A stretch of DNA of 64,000 nt from Massilia endophytica (GCF_021165955.1 NZ_CP088952.1:1054001-1118000); one strand, 5' to 3'. Positions 37,412-45,768 are shown, counted from the first letter of the stretch. The notes: generated by a model from the sequence alone, not told the origin. Made by a program: numbers and translations.

Positions 37412-37731
37412 TAAAGATTTGTGACCTTCGCGAGCAGGCCGAACAGAGCGATAACGGTCGCCCCAAGCATGCCGAGCAGCCACCGGATGAGCATCAGCAT
37501 CTCGCGCCGGTGCTCGACGGCCCGGGCGTCGATCGTGGCGCGCAACTCAGCGCTGCGTGCGTTAAGTTCCTCAAGCAACATACGGAAATTGGCATCGAAT
37601 CGCGACTCAATCCGGTCGAGGCGGCTTGCAATGGGCTCCACAAGAATCTCCAGCCGCGCTATACGCGCTTTGATAGCGGGATCATCTTCCTGAGGGGGAG
37701 GGCTGTCAAGCGGAGGCATGTGGTCGGCCAT
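37408..37731 (-). CDS. Small coiled-coil protein with C-terminal membrane anchor
   Basis: A 107-residue protein. A Pro/Asp-rich N-terminus is followed by an amphipathic coiled coil (PIASRLDRIESRFDANFRML, then RSAELRATIDARA) and a single membrane helix near the C-terminus (WLLGMLGATVIALFGLLAKV). The layout resembles small phage- or stress-related tail-anchored proteins, but function is unknown. GGAG lies 11 bases before 37731, a bit far. Confidence 0.6.
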   Translation of the reverse strand: MADHMPPLDSPPPQEDDPAIKARIARLEILVEPIASRLDRIESRFDANFRMLLEELNARSAELRATIDARAVEHRREMLMLIRWLLGMLGATVIALFGLLAKVTNLY

Positions 37732-37785
37732 GATTGGCCATTCTCCGCCGCCGGCCACCCCTGCGTTTGACGCCGCTCAATCGTG

Positions 37786-39174
37786 CTAGAGCCAATAGTC
37801 CCAGAAGCGCGCCATGAATTCCTTGAAGCGCGTGCCGATGCCGCGGTTCTTCCAGGCCTTCAGCGTCACCTCATTGGAGTTGCGCAGGTCTTCCTTGAAG
37901 GCGTTCTCCATCTCCAGCCCGAAGGCGTCGCCCATCACAATCACGTTCATCTCCGCATTGTGCAGGAAGCTGCGCGTATCGATATTGGTGGAGCCCACAG
38001 TCGACCATACGCCATCGATCACCACGGTCTTCGCATGCAGCACCGACAGCTTCAGCTCATAGATCTTCACGCCCGCTTCCAGCAGCTGCGTGTAGAAGGC
38101 GCGGCCCGCATGGAAAACCAGGCCGCTGTCCGACACGCTGGGCAGCACAAGCTTCACATCCACCCCGCGCTTGGCGGCATCGATCAGGGCCTGCAAGGTC
38201 TGGTCGTCCGGCACGAAATAGGCGCAGGTGATGTGGATGGATTTCTTCGCCTCCTGGATCGCCAGCAGCAGGGCGCGGTAGATCTCGTACTTTCCCCCTG
38301 GCTCGCTGCCCAGGACGCGCACCACCTTGTCTCCCGCCACGACGGGCTTCGGGAAGTAGTCGGCGTCGCGCAGGTCTTCCGCGTCCTGGTTGGCCCAATG
38401 CTGGATGAAGAGCCACTGCATGGCCTGCACCGCCGGGCCTTCGATCTTCACGTGCGTATCGCGCCAGCCCACGTCGGACTTGTCGCGCGGGCGCGTCTTG
38501 GAGCGGAAGGGCGAGCTTTTGGAATAGGTGTCGCTGATGTTGATGCCGCCCGTGAAGCCCACACGGCCATCGACGATCAGCATCTTGCGGTGGTCGCGGT
38601 TGTTCACCTTCCAGCCGTTGCCGCGCACCTTGGCCGGATTCACCGGGTTGAAGGCGACGAGGCGGATGCCGCCCTGGCGCATGCGGTCGAAGAATTCCTG
38701 CGGAACTCCGATGGTCCCCACGCTGTCATAGATTACGTTGACGGTGACGCCTTCGCGCTGCTTTTGGATCAGGAGGTTGGCGAACTTTTCGCCCAGTTCG
38801 TCCTGGTCGAAGATATAGGTCTCGAAATTGATATGGTTCTTCGCCTGCGCGATGGCCTTCATCATTTCGGCCATGGTGGCGGGGCCGTCGAAGAGCAGCT
38901 TGACGGTGTTGCCAGCAATCAGGGGAACGCCCGTGGCCTCCTCTTCGAGCGTGGCCTGCGCCTTCAGGTCCAGCGTGTTTTTGGCCCAGCGCTTCTTGAG
39001 CAGTGCCTCCGCGCGGTTGGGCGGCAGCACGCCGTTGGCGGACTTCACCAGCGGCGCATCGGTGGCCAGCACCTTGGCCTTGTTGGGGTCCACATCGGGC
39101 AGGGAGGCGCAGGCGGCCATGGTCCATCCCATGAGGATGGCGGCCAGCCAGTGTTGTGCGCTGCGATATTTCAT
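37786..39174 (-). CDS. Phospholipase D / cardiolipin synthase family lipoprotein
   Basis: 462-residue protein with a lipoprotein-like signal (LAAILMGWTMAAC, lipobox MAAC). Two complete HKD motifs are present: HRKMLIVDGRVGFTGGIN in the first half and LHAKTVVIDGVWSTVGSTN in the second. This makes it a phosphatidyltransferase/phospholipase D, most similar in layout to ClsC/YmdC-type cardiolipin synthases. AAGGAG lies before the start at 39174. A degenerate copy of the TGTACG-N4-CGTACA motif is found 70 bases upstream. A lipid-anchored form outside the inner membrane would be unusual and deserves note. Confidence 0.9.
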   Translation of the reverse strand: MKYRSAQHWLAAILMGWTMAACASLPDVDPNKAKVLATDAPLVKSANGVLPPNRAEALLKKRWAKNTLDLKAQATLEEEATGVPLIAGNTVKLLFDGPATMAEMMKAIAQAKNHINFETYIFDQDELGEKFANLLIQKQREGVTVNVIYDSVGTIGVPQEFFDRMRQGGIRLVAFNPVNPAKVRGNGWKVNNRDHRKMLIVDGRVGFTGGINISDTYSKSSPFRSKTRPRDKSDVGWRDTHVKIEGPAVQAMQWLFIQHWANQDAEDLRDADYFPKPVVAGDKVVRVLGSEPGGKYEIYRALLLAIQEAKKSIHITCAYFVPDDQTLQALIDAAKRGVDVKLVLPSVSDSGLVFHAGRAFYTQLLEAGVKIYELKLSVLHAKTVVIDGVWSTVGSTNIDTRSFLHNAEMNVIVMGDAFGLEMENAFKEDLRNSNEVTLKAWKNRGIGTRFKEFMARFWDYWL

Positions 39175-39448
39175 GGGGTCTCCTTCTGCGGCGGACACAC
39201 CGTCGGCCGTGAAACCAGTCTAACCCTCCGGCAAGGGGAGTTATGTACGCCAGCGAACGCTCAGCAGGACTCGCTGCCTGCTGCGGATGCAGCAAAGAAT
39301 AGATGAGTAATAACTTGCTTTTTTTGTGGGTCTGCGCACAGAATGAATCAAGCGCAAGCAATAAACTGCAACCTAGCTTTAGGAAAAGCAAGCAAGGTGG
39401 CACAGCCGAGCCCATCGGCAAATTGTTGACTTGACCTAGAGACGCATC

Positions 39449-40522
39449 ATGAAAACCCCGATGATGGCGCTCATCTGCCTGAGTCCGCTGGCAGTGTGGG
39501 CGCAGAGCGGCAGCTCCACGCAGATCTACGGCGTGCTGGATGCGGGCGTTGTGTCGGAACACAATTGCCAGGGCGCTTGCCCCAGCACCAAACTCTCCCC
39601 CGGAGTCTCCACCGGTTCGGTCCTTGGCGTGACCGGACGCGAGCCCTTGAACGGCGACACCGCCGCCATCTACCGCCTGGAAGCGGGCGTGCGCAACGAT
39701 ACCGGCCAGAGCGACGAGAACCGCCTGTTCGGCAGCCAGGCCTACGTGGGCCTGGACAGCCGCTGGGGCGTGCTCACGCTGGGACGCCAGTACAACCTGC
39801 AGTACGAAGCCCTGGTGAACGTGGCCGATCCCTTCAACGGCGGCACGGCGGGCACGGCGACGAACCTGATCGGCAACGGCTACAAGCGCTACGACAATTC
39901 CATCAAGTACCAGTCGCGTCCCTTCCACGGCGTGACTGGATCGGCCATCTACAGCTTCGGCGAATCCACCTTCAGCAGTTCGCGCAACCGCGGCTACGGC
40001 GCCATGATCGGCTATGCAGGCGGCATGTTCAACCTGCGCATCGCGTATCAGCGCAAGAACAACCTGATCGAGGCGGCGGGTGCGACCGCGCCGGTCGATC
40101 TCTCGGCCCGCAACACGCTCGTCGCGGCGAACGCGAACCTCGGCCCGGCCACCGTGTTCGCGGCTTACGGCATCAACCGCGGCATCGGCAGCTCTCCCTG
40201 GGACCAGAACAATCCCATTGGCGCGCTGGTGCTCTCTTCGCCCTCCACGCGCAGCCATGACCAGCTGGTGGGCATCTCGGTGCCGCGCGGCGCGGCCACC
40301 TTCATGGTCTCGTATATCCGCAAGAACGACCGCACGCCCGCCAACCTGGACGCCAACCAGCTCGCCGTCGGCATGACCTATGCGCTCTCCAGGCGCACGG
40401 CCCTGTACGCCGCCTACGCGAAGATCCGCAGCGAAAACGGTGCGCCTTACACCGTGGGCAATTTCAGCGAAGCGGGGCGCGGCCGCAGCGGCATCAACCT
40501 GGGACTGCGCCACGCCTTCTGA
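39449..40522 (+). CDS. Gram-negative porin (beta-proteobacterial type)
   Basis: Outer-membrane trimeric porin of 357 residues. A signal peptide (MKTPMMALICLSPLAVWA, cleaved before QS) precedes SSTQIYGVLDAGV, the classic N-terminal strand of this family. Other marks are the conserved LFGSQAYVGLDSRWGVLTLG motif followed by RQYN, and the C-terminal GINLGLRHAF with terminal Phe for BAM recognition. The start has no strong ribosome-binding site. About 270 bases separate it from the phospholipase D gene. Confidence 0.94.
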   Translation: MKTPMMALICLSPLAVWAQSGSSTQIYGVLDAGVVSEHNCQGACPSTKLSPGVSTGSVLGVTGREPLNGDTAAIYRLEAGVRNDTGQSDENRLFGSQAYVGLDSRWGVLTLGRQYNLQYEALVNVADPFNGGTAGTATNLIGNGYKRYDNSIKYQSRPFHGVTGSAIYSFGESTFSSSRNRGYGAMIGYAGGMFNLRIAYQRKNNLIEAAGATAPVDLSARNTLVAANANLGPATVFAAYGINRGIGSSPWDQNNPIGALVLSSPSTRSHDQLVGISVPRGAATFMVSYIRKNDRTPANLDANQLAVGMTYALSRRTALYAAYAKIRSENGAPYTVGNFSEAGRGRSGINLGLRHAF

Positions 40523-40581
40523 TGCCCTATGCTGCTTGTGCTACATTGTGAGGCTTACTCAACAATTAGCAGGATGGCGGC

Positions 40582-41418
40582 ATGTACCTTACTTATTTCA
40601 ACGGCGCCTGGAGCGAAGGCAATACCCCCATTTTCGGCGCCATGGACCACAGCGTCTGGCTCGGTTCCTCCGTGTTCGACGGCGCGCGCTCGGTGCGCGG
40701 CCATATGCCGGACCTGCGTCCCCACCTTGAGCGCGTGATCCGCTCGGCGAGCAGCCTGGGCATGCGCTGCCCGCTGGGCGTGGACGAGATGGAAGCCCTG
40801 GTGCGCGAGGGCGTGGCGAAGTTCCCGGCGGACGCCGAACTCTATATCCGTCCCCTTGTCTTCGCGACGGAAGGCCTGCTGATTCCCGTGGTGGAGAAGA
40901 GCGGCTTTGCCCTGACCCTGTTCGATGCGCCCATGCCCGCGTTCACCGGCTTCAGCGCCTGCCTGTCGCAGCTGCGCCGTCCCACCTCGCTGATGGCGCC
41001 GACCGATGCCAAGGCCTCCTCGCTGTACGCGAACACCACGCGCGCCCTGCGCGACGCCAAGGAGCGCGGCTACGACAATGCCGTGGTGTGCGACAGCGAA
41101 GGCAACGTGGCCGAATTCGCCTCCGCCAACCTGTTCTTCGTGACGGCGGAAGGGAAGGTGGTCACGCCCGCGCTGAACGGCACCTTCCTGGCCGGGATCA
41201 CGCGCGCACGCGTCATCAAGCTGCTGAAGGAAGACGGGATCGAGGTGGAAGAGCGCAGCGTGAAGCCCGGGGAGCTGGCCACGGCGTCGGAGATCTTCAA
41301 TACGGGGAACTACGGCAAGGTCACGCCCTGCGTGAACTACGAAGGGCGCGCGCTGCCGGTGGGCCCGGTGGCCACCCGCGCGCGCGACCTTTACTTCGCT
41401 TTCATGGAAGCGAACTGA
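40582..41418 (+). CDS. Class IV aminotransferase (branched-chain aminotransferase-like)
   Basis: PLP enzyme of 278 residues, cytoplasmic. The conserved Lys lies in the segment TDAKASSLYANTTRALRDAK, although in many branched-chain aminotransferases it is followed by N-Y. The C-terminal signature (EFASANLFFV, GTFLAGITRARVI) fits the class IV fold of IlvE and D-amino acid aminotransferases. AGGATGGCGGC precedes the ATG. Its exact substrate is not certain: it may transaminate branched-chain amino acids or a D-amino acid. It is single. Confidence 0.88.
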   Translation: MYLTYFNGAWSEGNTPIFGAMDHSVWLGSSVFDGARSVRGHMPDLRPHLERVIRSASSLGMRCPLGVDEMEALVREGVAKFPADAELYIRPLVFATEGLLIPVVEKSGFALTLFDAPMPAFTGFSACLSQLRRPTSLMAPTDAKASSLYANTTRALRDAKERGYDNAVVCDSEGNVAEFASANLFFVTAEGKVVTPALNGTFLAGITRARVIKLLKEDGIEVEERSVKPGELATASEIFNTGNYGKVTPCVNYEGRALPVGPVATRARDLYFAFMEAN

Positions 41419-41952
41419 TTACTTCGCCTTGACGGCGCCGCAGTCGGCCGCCAGCCAGCGGCCGCTGCCTTCCACCGTCATGTTCTCCGCCTTGCCGCCG
41501 CCTTCGACGTTCATGCGCATCGAATAGCCGGTGTTGCCGTTGAAGATGATCTGGCCGCTGCCGCTCGATGGCGGTTTGCTGCACTTGAATGCAATGTTCA
41601 GGCCGCCCGGCACCGGCGTGCGGGTGGTCTTGCAATCGCCTTCCTGGCCGGACGGCAGCTCCTGCTTCTCCGCCATTTCCTTCGTCAGGCAGAACTTCAT
41701 GGCCACGCCGCCGCCGTCGGCCAGGTTCAGGCTCATGCCGTTCTTCGCCATCATCTGCTCCATCATCTTGCGCTGTTCGGGCGGCATGTTCGCCATCTCC
41801 TTCTGCGCCATGGCCAGGGCCTGCATGGTCTCGGGATTGGCCGAAGCGATCTTGGTCTTCATTTCCCACAGGCCCGGCTTGAGCGACTGGGCGGAGGCGG
41901 GCAGGGCGGCCAGCAGGGCGCTGGCGCAGAGAGCGAGGACTGGCGGTTTCAT
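41419..41952 (-). CDS. Exported DUF3617 family protein
   Basis: A 177-residue protein with a signal peptide (MKPPVLALCASALLAALPASA). The mature part has the DUF3617 pattern: LKPGLWEMKTKI near the N-terminus, Cys in KFCLTKEMAEKQ, GDCKTT, AFKCSKPP and AADCGAV, probably forming disulfides, and central low-complexity Met/Gln sequence (MPPEQRKMMEQMM). It is periplasmic with unknown function, convergent to the aminotransferase gene (stops abut). Confidence 0.88.
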   Translation of the reverse strand: MKPPVLALCASALLAALPASAQSLKPGLWEMKTKIASANPETMQALAMAQKEMANMPPEQRKMMEQMMAKNGMSLNLADGGGVAMKFCLTKEMAEKQELPSGQEGDCKTTRTPVPGGLNIAFKCSKPPSSGSGQIIFNGNTGYSMRMNVEGGGKAENMTVEGSGRWLAADCGAVKAK

Positions 41953-41991
41953 GATGTCTCCGTGTTGTTAGCTGAGCATTATCCTACCTCA

Positions 41992-42666
41992 TCAGCTACG
42001 CGGTGCGGGCTCGGCCACGAAAATTTCCACGCGCCGGTTCCGGGCGCGTCCCGCATTGTCCTCGTTCGATGCGACGGGCTCGCGCTCGCCCCGTCCCTCC
42101 ACCACGATGCGGGTGGGCGAAACGCCGCGGCCCGCGAGGTAATCGCGGGTATGCGAGGCGCGGTCCACCGACAGCGCCTGGTTGTGCTGGTCGCTGCCGG
42201 TACTGTCCGTGTGGCCGATGATGGTCACGCTGGCCGCCGGGTTGTCCTGCAGCGTGCTGGCGAAGCGGTCCAGGATGGGCTGGAAATTGGGCTTGATGTC
42301 CGCCCTGTCCGTATCGAAGGAGATATCGCTGGGGATCTCCAGGCGCAGGCGGTTGTCGCCCGTCTGGCTCACCTGCACGCCGGTGCCGCGCGTGGCCTGT
42401 TCCATGGCCTGCTTCTGCTGCTCCATGCGCTTGGACCAGATATTGCCAACCACCGCGCCTGCCGCCGCGCCCAGCACCGCGCCGCCCGCCGTGCGCCCGC
42501 TGCCGCCGCCGCTGGTCGTCGCGCCCAGGATCGCGCCGAGTCCGGCGCCGATGCCCGCGCCCGTTGCCGTGCCGCGCTGCGTGCTGTTCATGTCGGCGCA
42601 GCCCGTTGCGCCCACCGTCATGGCCAGCGCTACCGCGCCCGCCGTCATCTTTTTCAGAACGTACAT
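41992..42666 (-). CDS. OmpA-family lipoprotein with glycine zipper (YiaD-like)
   Basis: A 224-residue lipoprotein (lipobox ATGC in the signal ALAMTVGATGCAD). A glycine-rich zipper segment (GTATGAGIGAGLGAILGATT, later GGAVLGAAAGAVVGNI) is followed by an OmpA-like peptidoglycan-binding domain with ISFDTDRADIKPNF, GHTDSTGSDQHNQALSVDRA and the final RNRRVEIFV. It anchors the outer membrane to peptidoglycan. The start at 42666 is chosen because GGAGG precedes it. It lies downstream of a 22-base inverted repeat and of the tiny lmo0937-like gene. Confidence 0.92.
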   Translation of the reverse strand: MYVLKKMTAGAVALAMTVGATGCADMNSTQRGTATGAGIGAGLGAILGATTSGGGSGRTAGGAVLGAAAGAVVGNIWSKRMEQQKQAMEQATRGTGVQVSQTGDNRLRLEIPSDISFDTDRADIKPNFQPILDRFASTLQDNPAASVTIIGHTDSTGSDQHNQALSVDRASHTRDYLAGRGVSPTRIVVEGRGEREPVASNEDNAGRARNRRVEIFVAEPAPRS

Positions 42667-42688
42667 GATTGTTACCTCCAAGCTAAAA

Positions 42689-42740
42689 GGGGACGGACCC
42701 CACGTTTTGCAAACCGCTGCAAAACGTGGGGTCCGTCCCC
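42689..42740. repeat. Perfect 22-base inverted repeat
   Basis: Left arm 42689-42710 and right arm 42719-42740 with an 8-base loop. The outer 13 bases of each arm read GGGGACGGACCCC and its complement, closely matching the core of the longer inverted repeat near 45012. It lies between two genes on the minus strand, downstream of the lmo0937-like gene. It resembles dispersed REP-like palindromes; there is no T-run, so it is not a typical terminator. Confidence 0.85.
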
Positions 42741-42753
42741 GTTGTTCCTGTCG

Positions 42754-42900
42754 CTAAACTCCGCGTCCGCTGATCAGGCGCAGCAGGATCATGATGATGG
42801 CCACAACCAGCAGGATGTGGATGAAGCCGCCGACGGTGTAGGAAGTCACCAGGCCCAGCAGCCATAGAATAATCAGTACTACAGCAATGGTGTACAGCAT
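42754..42900 (-). CDS. lmo0937-family tiny membrane protein
   Basis: A 48-residue protein, nearly all hydrophobic, with two membrane helices (MLYTIAVVLIILWLLGLV, then FIHILLVVAIIMILLRLI) joined by TSYTVGG, the signature of the lmo0937/DUF5670 family. The start at 42900 follows AGAGGA. A palindrome TGTACG-CTGA-CGTACA lies about 92 bases upstream. Members of this family are frequently stress-induced, but the function is unknown. Confidence 0.85.
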   Translation of the reverse strand: MLYTIAVVLIILWLLGLVTSYTVGGFIHILLVVAIIMILLRLISGRGV

Positions 42901-42991
42901 ATCGAGTCCTCTCATTCTCCAGGTTGTATGGCCGGCGATGAAAAACGGCGCCGTCATGGAATCCATTTTCGGCGCCGCCTCGATTTCCTTC

Positions 42992-43007
42992 TGTACGCTG
43001 ACGTACA
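42992..43007. promoter_or_regulatory. Palindromic motif upstream of the lmo0937-like gene
   Basis: TGTACG-CTGA-CGTACA. The same half-sites with a 4-base spacer occur at 60000-60015, and degenerate forms occur near 39244 and 44171. A dimeric regulator site is likely; the regulator is unknown. Confidence 0.5.
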
Positions 43008-43026
43008 GTTTAGCTAACATTTGCAA

Positions 43027-43236
43027 TTATTCATGTTTCTCCGCGATGCGCGGCACCCAGCCCAGCATGCCCAGCAGGCCCGTAATGCCGAACAGGCCGA
43101 TCAGCAGCCCTCCCGTCAACAGCAGCATCACCGTCACCTCCGGCGAAGCGGTTTCCGCCGATTCAAACTCGGCATAGCCGATCCGCGCTACCAGCAGTCC
43201 GACAGCAATGATCCAACCCCAAAGCACCCTGTTCAT
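43027..43236 (-). CDS. Small two-helix membrane protein of unknown function
   Basis: A 69-residue protein: MNRVLWGWIIAVGLLVARIG, then a short polar link (YAEFESAETASPE), a second helix (VTVMLLLTGGLLIGLFGITG), and a tail (LLGMLGWVPRIAEKHE). The start at 43236 follows GGGAG. The gene is in the same direction as the lmo0937-like gene. No family recognised. Confidence 0.7.
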   Translation of the reverse strand: MNRVLWGWIIAVGLLVARIGYAEFESAETASPEVTVMLLLTGGLLIGLFGITGLLGMLGWVPRIAEKHE

Positions 43237-43339
43237 TGTTGTTCTCCCAATGTCACAAACCGTTTCCGCTTTGTGCGACAGCGTGAATTCATTGTCCGGC
43301 TGGGTTCCGGGCCGACTCTGTTCGGCATCACACATAGCG

Positions 43340-43370
43340 AAAAAAAGCCCTGCTGAGCACAACAGGGCTT
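43340..43370 (-). terminator. Terminator of the glycine-zipper gene
   Basis: On the minus strand AAGCCCTG / CAGGGCTT with a ten-base loop is followed by TTTTT. Confidence 0.85.
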
Positions 43371-43403
43371 GTATCGGGAGAAACGAAGTGTTGCTTTTGG
43401 CCG

Positions 43404-44096
43404 TCAGCGTGCGCGCAGTTGACCGTTGACGATGCGCACGCGGTCGCCCTGCTGCCACTGGGCGGACGTGGTGTGGATGGTGCGGGTGCTGCCATTGTTC
43501 ATGCGCACGGTAACGTCGTAGCTCTTGGTGGCTTTCATATTGCCCTCCACCTGGTTGCCGACGACGGCGCCGCCGATGGCGCCCGCAATCGTGGCCAGGT
43601 CGCGGCCGCGGCCGTCGCCCACCTGGTGGCCCAGCAGGCCGCCCACCACGGCGCCGCCCGCGGCGCCCACGCCGCTGCCGGAGGCGCGCTGCGTGACCAC
43701 GTTCACGTGCTCCACCACGCCGCAGTTCTTGCAGACGGGAGCGGGGGCAGCGGCCCGCACCGGCGCTTCATCGCGCGGCTCAGGGCGCGGTTCCGGACGC
43801 GGCGCGGCCACGCCGGCCGCTGCGCCCACGGCGCCGCCACCGATGGCGTCGGCAGGCATGGTGGCGCCGTACTGGCTGTTGTTGACGGCGGCCGACGGCG
43901 GCGGATAGGCCGGGGTAGTGGCCGGCGCGCTGCTTACCGCCAGCGACTCGGCGCTGGGGCGCTCGCCCATGGAGGAAGGCAGCCAGCCCATGACAGCCGC
44001 AATGCCTACGGTGCAGAACAGGATGACCGCGATGGCGGCGATCAGCAGCACCGGATGCGTGTTGTGCTTGCGGGTGGAGGTGATTGGATTGTCCAT
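43404..44096 (-). CDS. Glycine-zipper 2TM domain membrane protein
   Basis: A 230-residue protein with one N-terminal membrane anchor (VLLIAAIAVILFCTVGIAAVM), an extended Ala/Pro-rich region, two Cys (VCKNCG) that may form a disulfide or bind metal, and a Rick_17kDa/glycine-zipper domain (SGVGAAGGAVVGGLLGHQVG, GAIGGAVVGNQVEG). The C-terminal beta segment ends VRIVNGQLRAR. It closely resembles SlyB/PcP-like outer-membrane stability proteins, but it has a membrane anchor instead of a lipobox. A degenerate TGTACG-type motif lies 75 bases upstream. Confidence 0.87.
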   Translation of the reverse strand: MDNPITSTRKHNTHPVLLIAAIAVILFCTVGIAAVMGWLPSSMGERPSAESLAVSSAPATTPAYPPPSAAVNNSQYGATMPADAIGGGAVGAAAGVAAPRPEPRPEPRDEAPVRAAAPAPVCKNCGVVEHVNVVTQRASGSGVGAAGGAVVGGLLGHQVGDGRGRDLATIAGAIGGAVVGNQVEGNMKATKSYDVTVRMNNGSTRTIHTTSAQWQQGDRVRIVNGQLRAR

Positions 44097-44241
44097 AATA
44101 ATTCCCTTCTTCTGATGGCCGCGGGTGCGCGGCCGATGCAGGTATTGTCATCCGGCACCGAGACTCGTTCCGTGCGTCACCGTACATACATGGGTAATGG
44201 GAGTCGTTACGCTCGGCCTAACACTCTGAACCGCGCCCGCC

Positions 44242-44994
44242 ATGCCGATGAACCTCAACTTCGACACCGTGCAAAGCAGTCCCGTCCGGCCCCAGCCCGC
44301 CAGCAATCGCCTGCTGGCCAGCCTGCCGGAGGACGAGCTGCAGCAGATCGAGGCGCTGTGCGAGCCCATCGAAGCGGAGGTGGGCGACCTGCTCTTCGAG
44401 CCGGGAGAACCCATCCACTACATCTACTTCCCCATCGACGCTCTGGTTTCCCTGCTGGCGGTGGCCGAAGGGCGCATGACGCTGGAAGTCGGCTCGGTGG
44501 GGCGCGAGGGCATGATCGGCGCCTCGGTGGCGCTGGGCCATGGCCAGGCCCAAGTGCGGGCCGTGGTGCAGCGGGCAGGGCGCATGCTGCGCATGGGCGC
44601 GGAGGAATTCTGCAGCGAGTTCTCGCGCAACGAAGCCTTGCAGCGCCTGCTGCACCGCTATACGGACACCTTGCTGGCCCAGGCCATCCAGATTGCCGTG
44701 TGCAGCCGCTTCCACGTACTGGAAGCGCGGCTGGCGCGTTCGCTGCTGATTACGCGCGACCGGCTGCAATCCGAAAAATTCCACCTCACGCACGAGTTCC
44801 TGGCCCATGCGCTGGGCGTGCGGCGCGTCGGCGTGACGAAGGCCGCGAGCGCGCTGCAGCAGCAGAAGCTCATCACCTACAGCCGGGGCAATATCGAGAT
44901 CCTCGATTCAGCAGGGCTGGAAGCCGTATCCTGCCGCTGCTACGAGCTGGTCAAGGACGACGGCAGCCTCGGCATCAGCACCGTCTTCGTCTGA
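44242..44994 (+). CDS. Crp/Fnr-family transcriptional regulator
   Basis: A 250-residue regulator with an N-terminal cyclic-nucleotide-binding-type beta barrel (LFEPGEPIHYIYFPIDALVS, VGREGMIGASVALG) and a C-terminal Crp-type helix-turn-helix (LTHEFLAHALGVRRVGVTKA). No [Fe-S] cysteines are seen, and the typical cAMP-binding RSAE box is missing, so the ligand is not known. Divergent from a glycine-zipper gene. A candidate controller of the surrounding envelope-stress genes, which is inference only. Starts at 44242 or 44248. Confidence 0.9.
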   Translation: MPMNLNFDTVQSSPVRPQPASNRLLASLPEDELQQIEALCEPIEAEVGDLLFEPGEPIHYIYFPIDALVSLLAVAEGRMTLEVGSVGREGMIGASVALGHGQAQVRAVVQRAGRMLRMGAEEFCSEFSRNEALQRLLHRYTDTLLAQAIQIAVCSRFHVLEARLARSLLITRDRLQSEKFHLTHEFLAHALGVRRVGVTKAASALQQQKLITYSRGNIEILDSAGLEAVSCRCYELVKDDGSLGISTVFV

Positions 44995-44995
44995 G

Positions 44996-45082
44996 TTTTT
45001 ATTGCTTAATTGGGGACAGACCCCTTTAAGAAATTTCGCAAAAATTTCTTAAAGGGGTCTGTCCCCAATTAAGCAATAAAAA
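44996..45082. repeat. Perfect 41-base inverted repeat
   Basis: Arms 44996-45036 and 45042-45082 match perfectly around a 5-base loop (CGCAA). Within each arm lies GGGGACAGACCCC (45012-45024) or its complement (45054-45066). It starts one base after the Crp-type gene's stop codon region and ends in the T-run of the next terminator. It is far longer than a terminator and has the look of a REP/RAYT-type palindrome or a miniature element. Confidence 0.88.
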
Positions 45083-45101
45083 AGGGGCCCAAAGGGGCCC
45101 C
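45078..45101 (-). terminator. Terminator of the small glycine-zipper lipoprotein gene
   Basis: On the minus strand GGGGCCCC and GGGCCCC arms pair across a three-base loop and are followed by TTTTTTATT; its T-run overlaps the 41-base repeat. Confidence 0.8.
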
Positions 45102-45119
45102 TGTTTTGCTGCGGCCGGA

Positions 45120-45341
45120 TTAGCGGCGGGGCTTGTCGACCTGGTTGCCGATTACGCCGCCCACGGCGGCGCCGCCCACGGTGCCCAGTGCCGAGCCGCC
45201 CGACAGGGCGGAGCCGGCCACGGCGCCGACGCCTGCGCCGATGGCGGTGTTGCGGTCCTGGGTGCTCATGCCGGAGCAGGCGGTGAGGCCGGCCACGGCG
45301 GCGACGAGGGATGCGCGGGTCACGATCTGTTTGATGTTCAT
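45120..45341 (-). CDS. Small glycine-zipper lipoprotein (OsmB-like)
   Basis: A 73-residue lipoprotein (signal SLVAAVAGLTAC, lipobox LTAC) with a central glycine zipper (AIGAGVGAVAGSALSGGSAL, GGAAVGGVIGNQVDK). This layout matches OsmB-type osmotically inducible proteins of the outer membrane. A BON-domain gene lies 35 bases upstream in the same direction, so both may be one transcript. Confidence 0.88.
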   Translation of the reverse strand: MNIKQIVTRASLVAAVAGLTACSGMSTQDRNTAIGAGVGAVAGSALSGGSALGTVGGAAVGGVIGNQVDKPRR

Positions 45342-45376
45342 GATGATCTCCTTAATGTGGTTAAGTGGTAGCGTGC

Positions 45377-45682
45377 TTATTTCACTTGCATGTCGTTCCT
45401 GACAACCTTCACGCCAGTGACGCTGCGGGCCGCAGCAACTGCCGTGTCGATCTCCTGCTGTGATGGGGCAAAGCCGCTCAGGCGCACTTCACCGTTGTAG
45501 GTTTCCACCATGACGCTGGCCGGGTCCAGGCCTTTTTGCTCGGCGAGGGCGGTGCGCACGTTGCTGGTCAGCGAGGCGTCGTCGGTCGCCACAATGGGCG
45601 CCGGTTCCGGCGTCGCGCAGCCTGCGAGTGCTGCCAGCGCCAGCCCGGACAGAACAGCCGGCAGAGAAGTCAGTTGCTTCAT
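45377..45682 (-). CDS. BON-domain lipoprotein
   Basis: A 101-residue lipoprotein (lipobox LAGC in ALAALAGCATPEP) with one BON domain: TSNVRTALAEQKGLDPASVM, EVRLSGFAPSQ, and the end VTGVKVVRNDMQVK. BON domains bind phospholipid or membranes; OsmY-type members protect the envelope under osmotic stress. The ATG is preceded by AAGGAG. Confidence 0.9.
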   Translation of the reverse strand: MKQLTSLPAVLSGLALAALAGCATPEPAPIVATDDASLTSNVRTALAEQKGLDPASVMVETYNGEVRLSGFAPSQQEIDTAVAAARSVTGVKVVRNDMQVK

Positions 45683-45768
45683 GTTGCGCTCCTTGTCTGA
45701 AACACGGTTCCTATCTTAGGAAGCTCGGCACAAACGTTCTGTTCGCCATCTCACCCAGTTACGCTTTG

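Noticed and set aside
44996..45082. Simple terminator for the Crp-type gene
   Set aside because: The 41-base arms far exceed a terminator stem; it may also stop transcription, but repeat is the better label.
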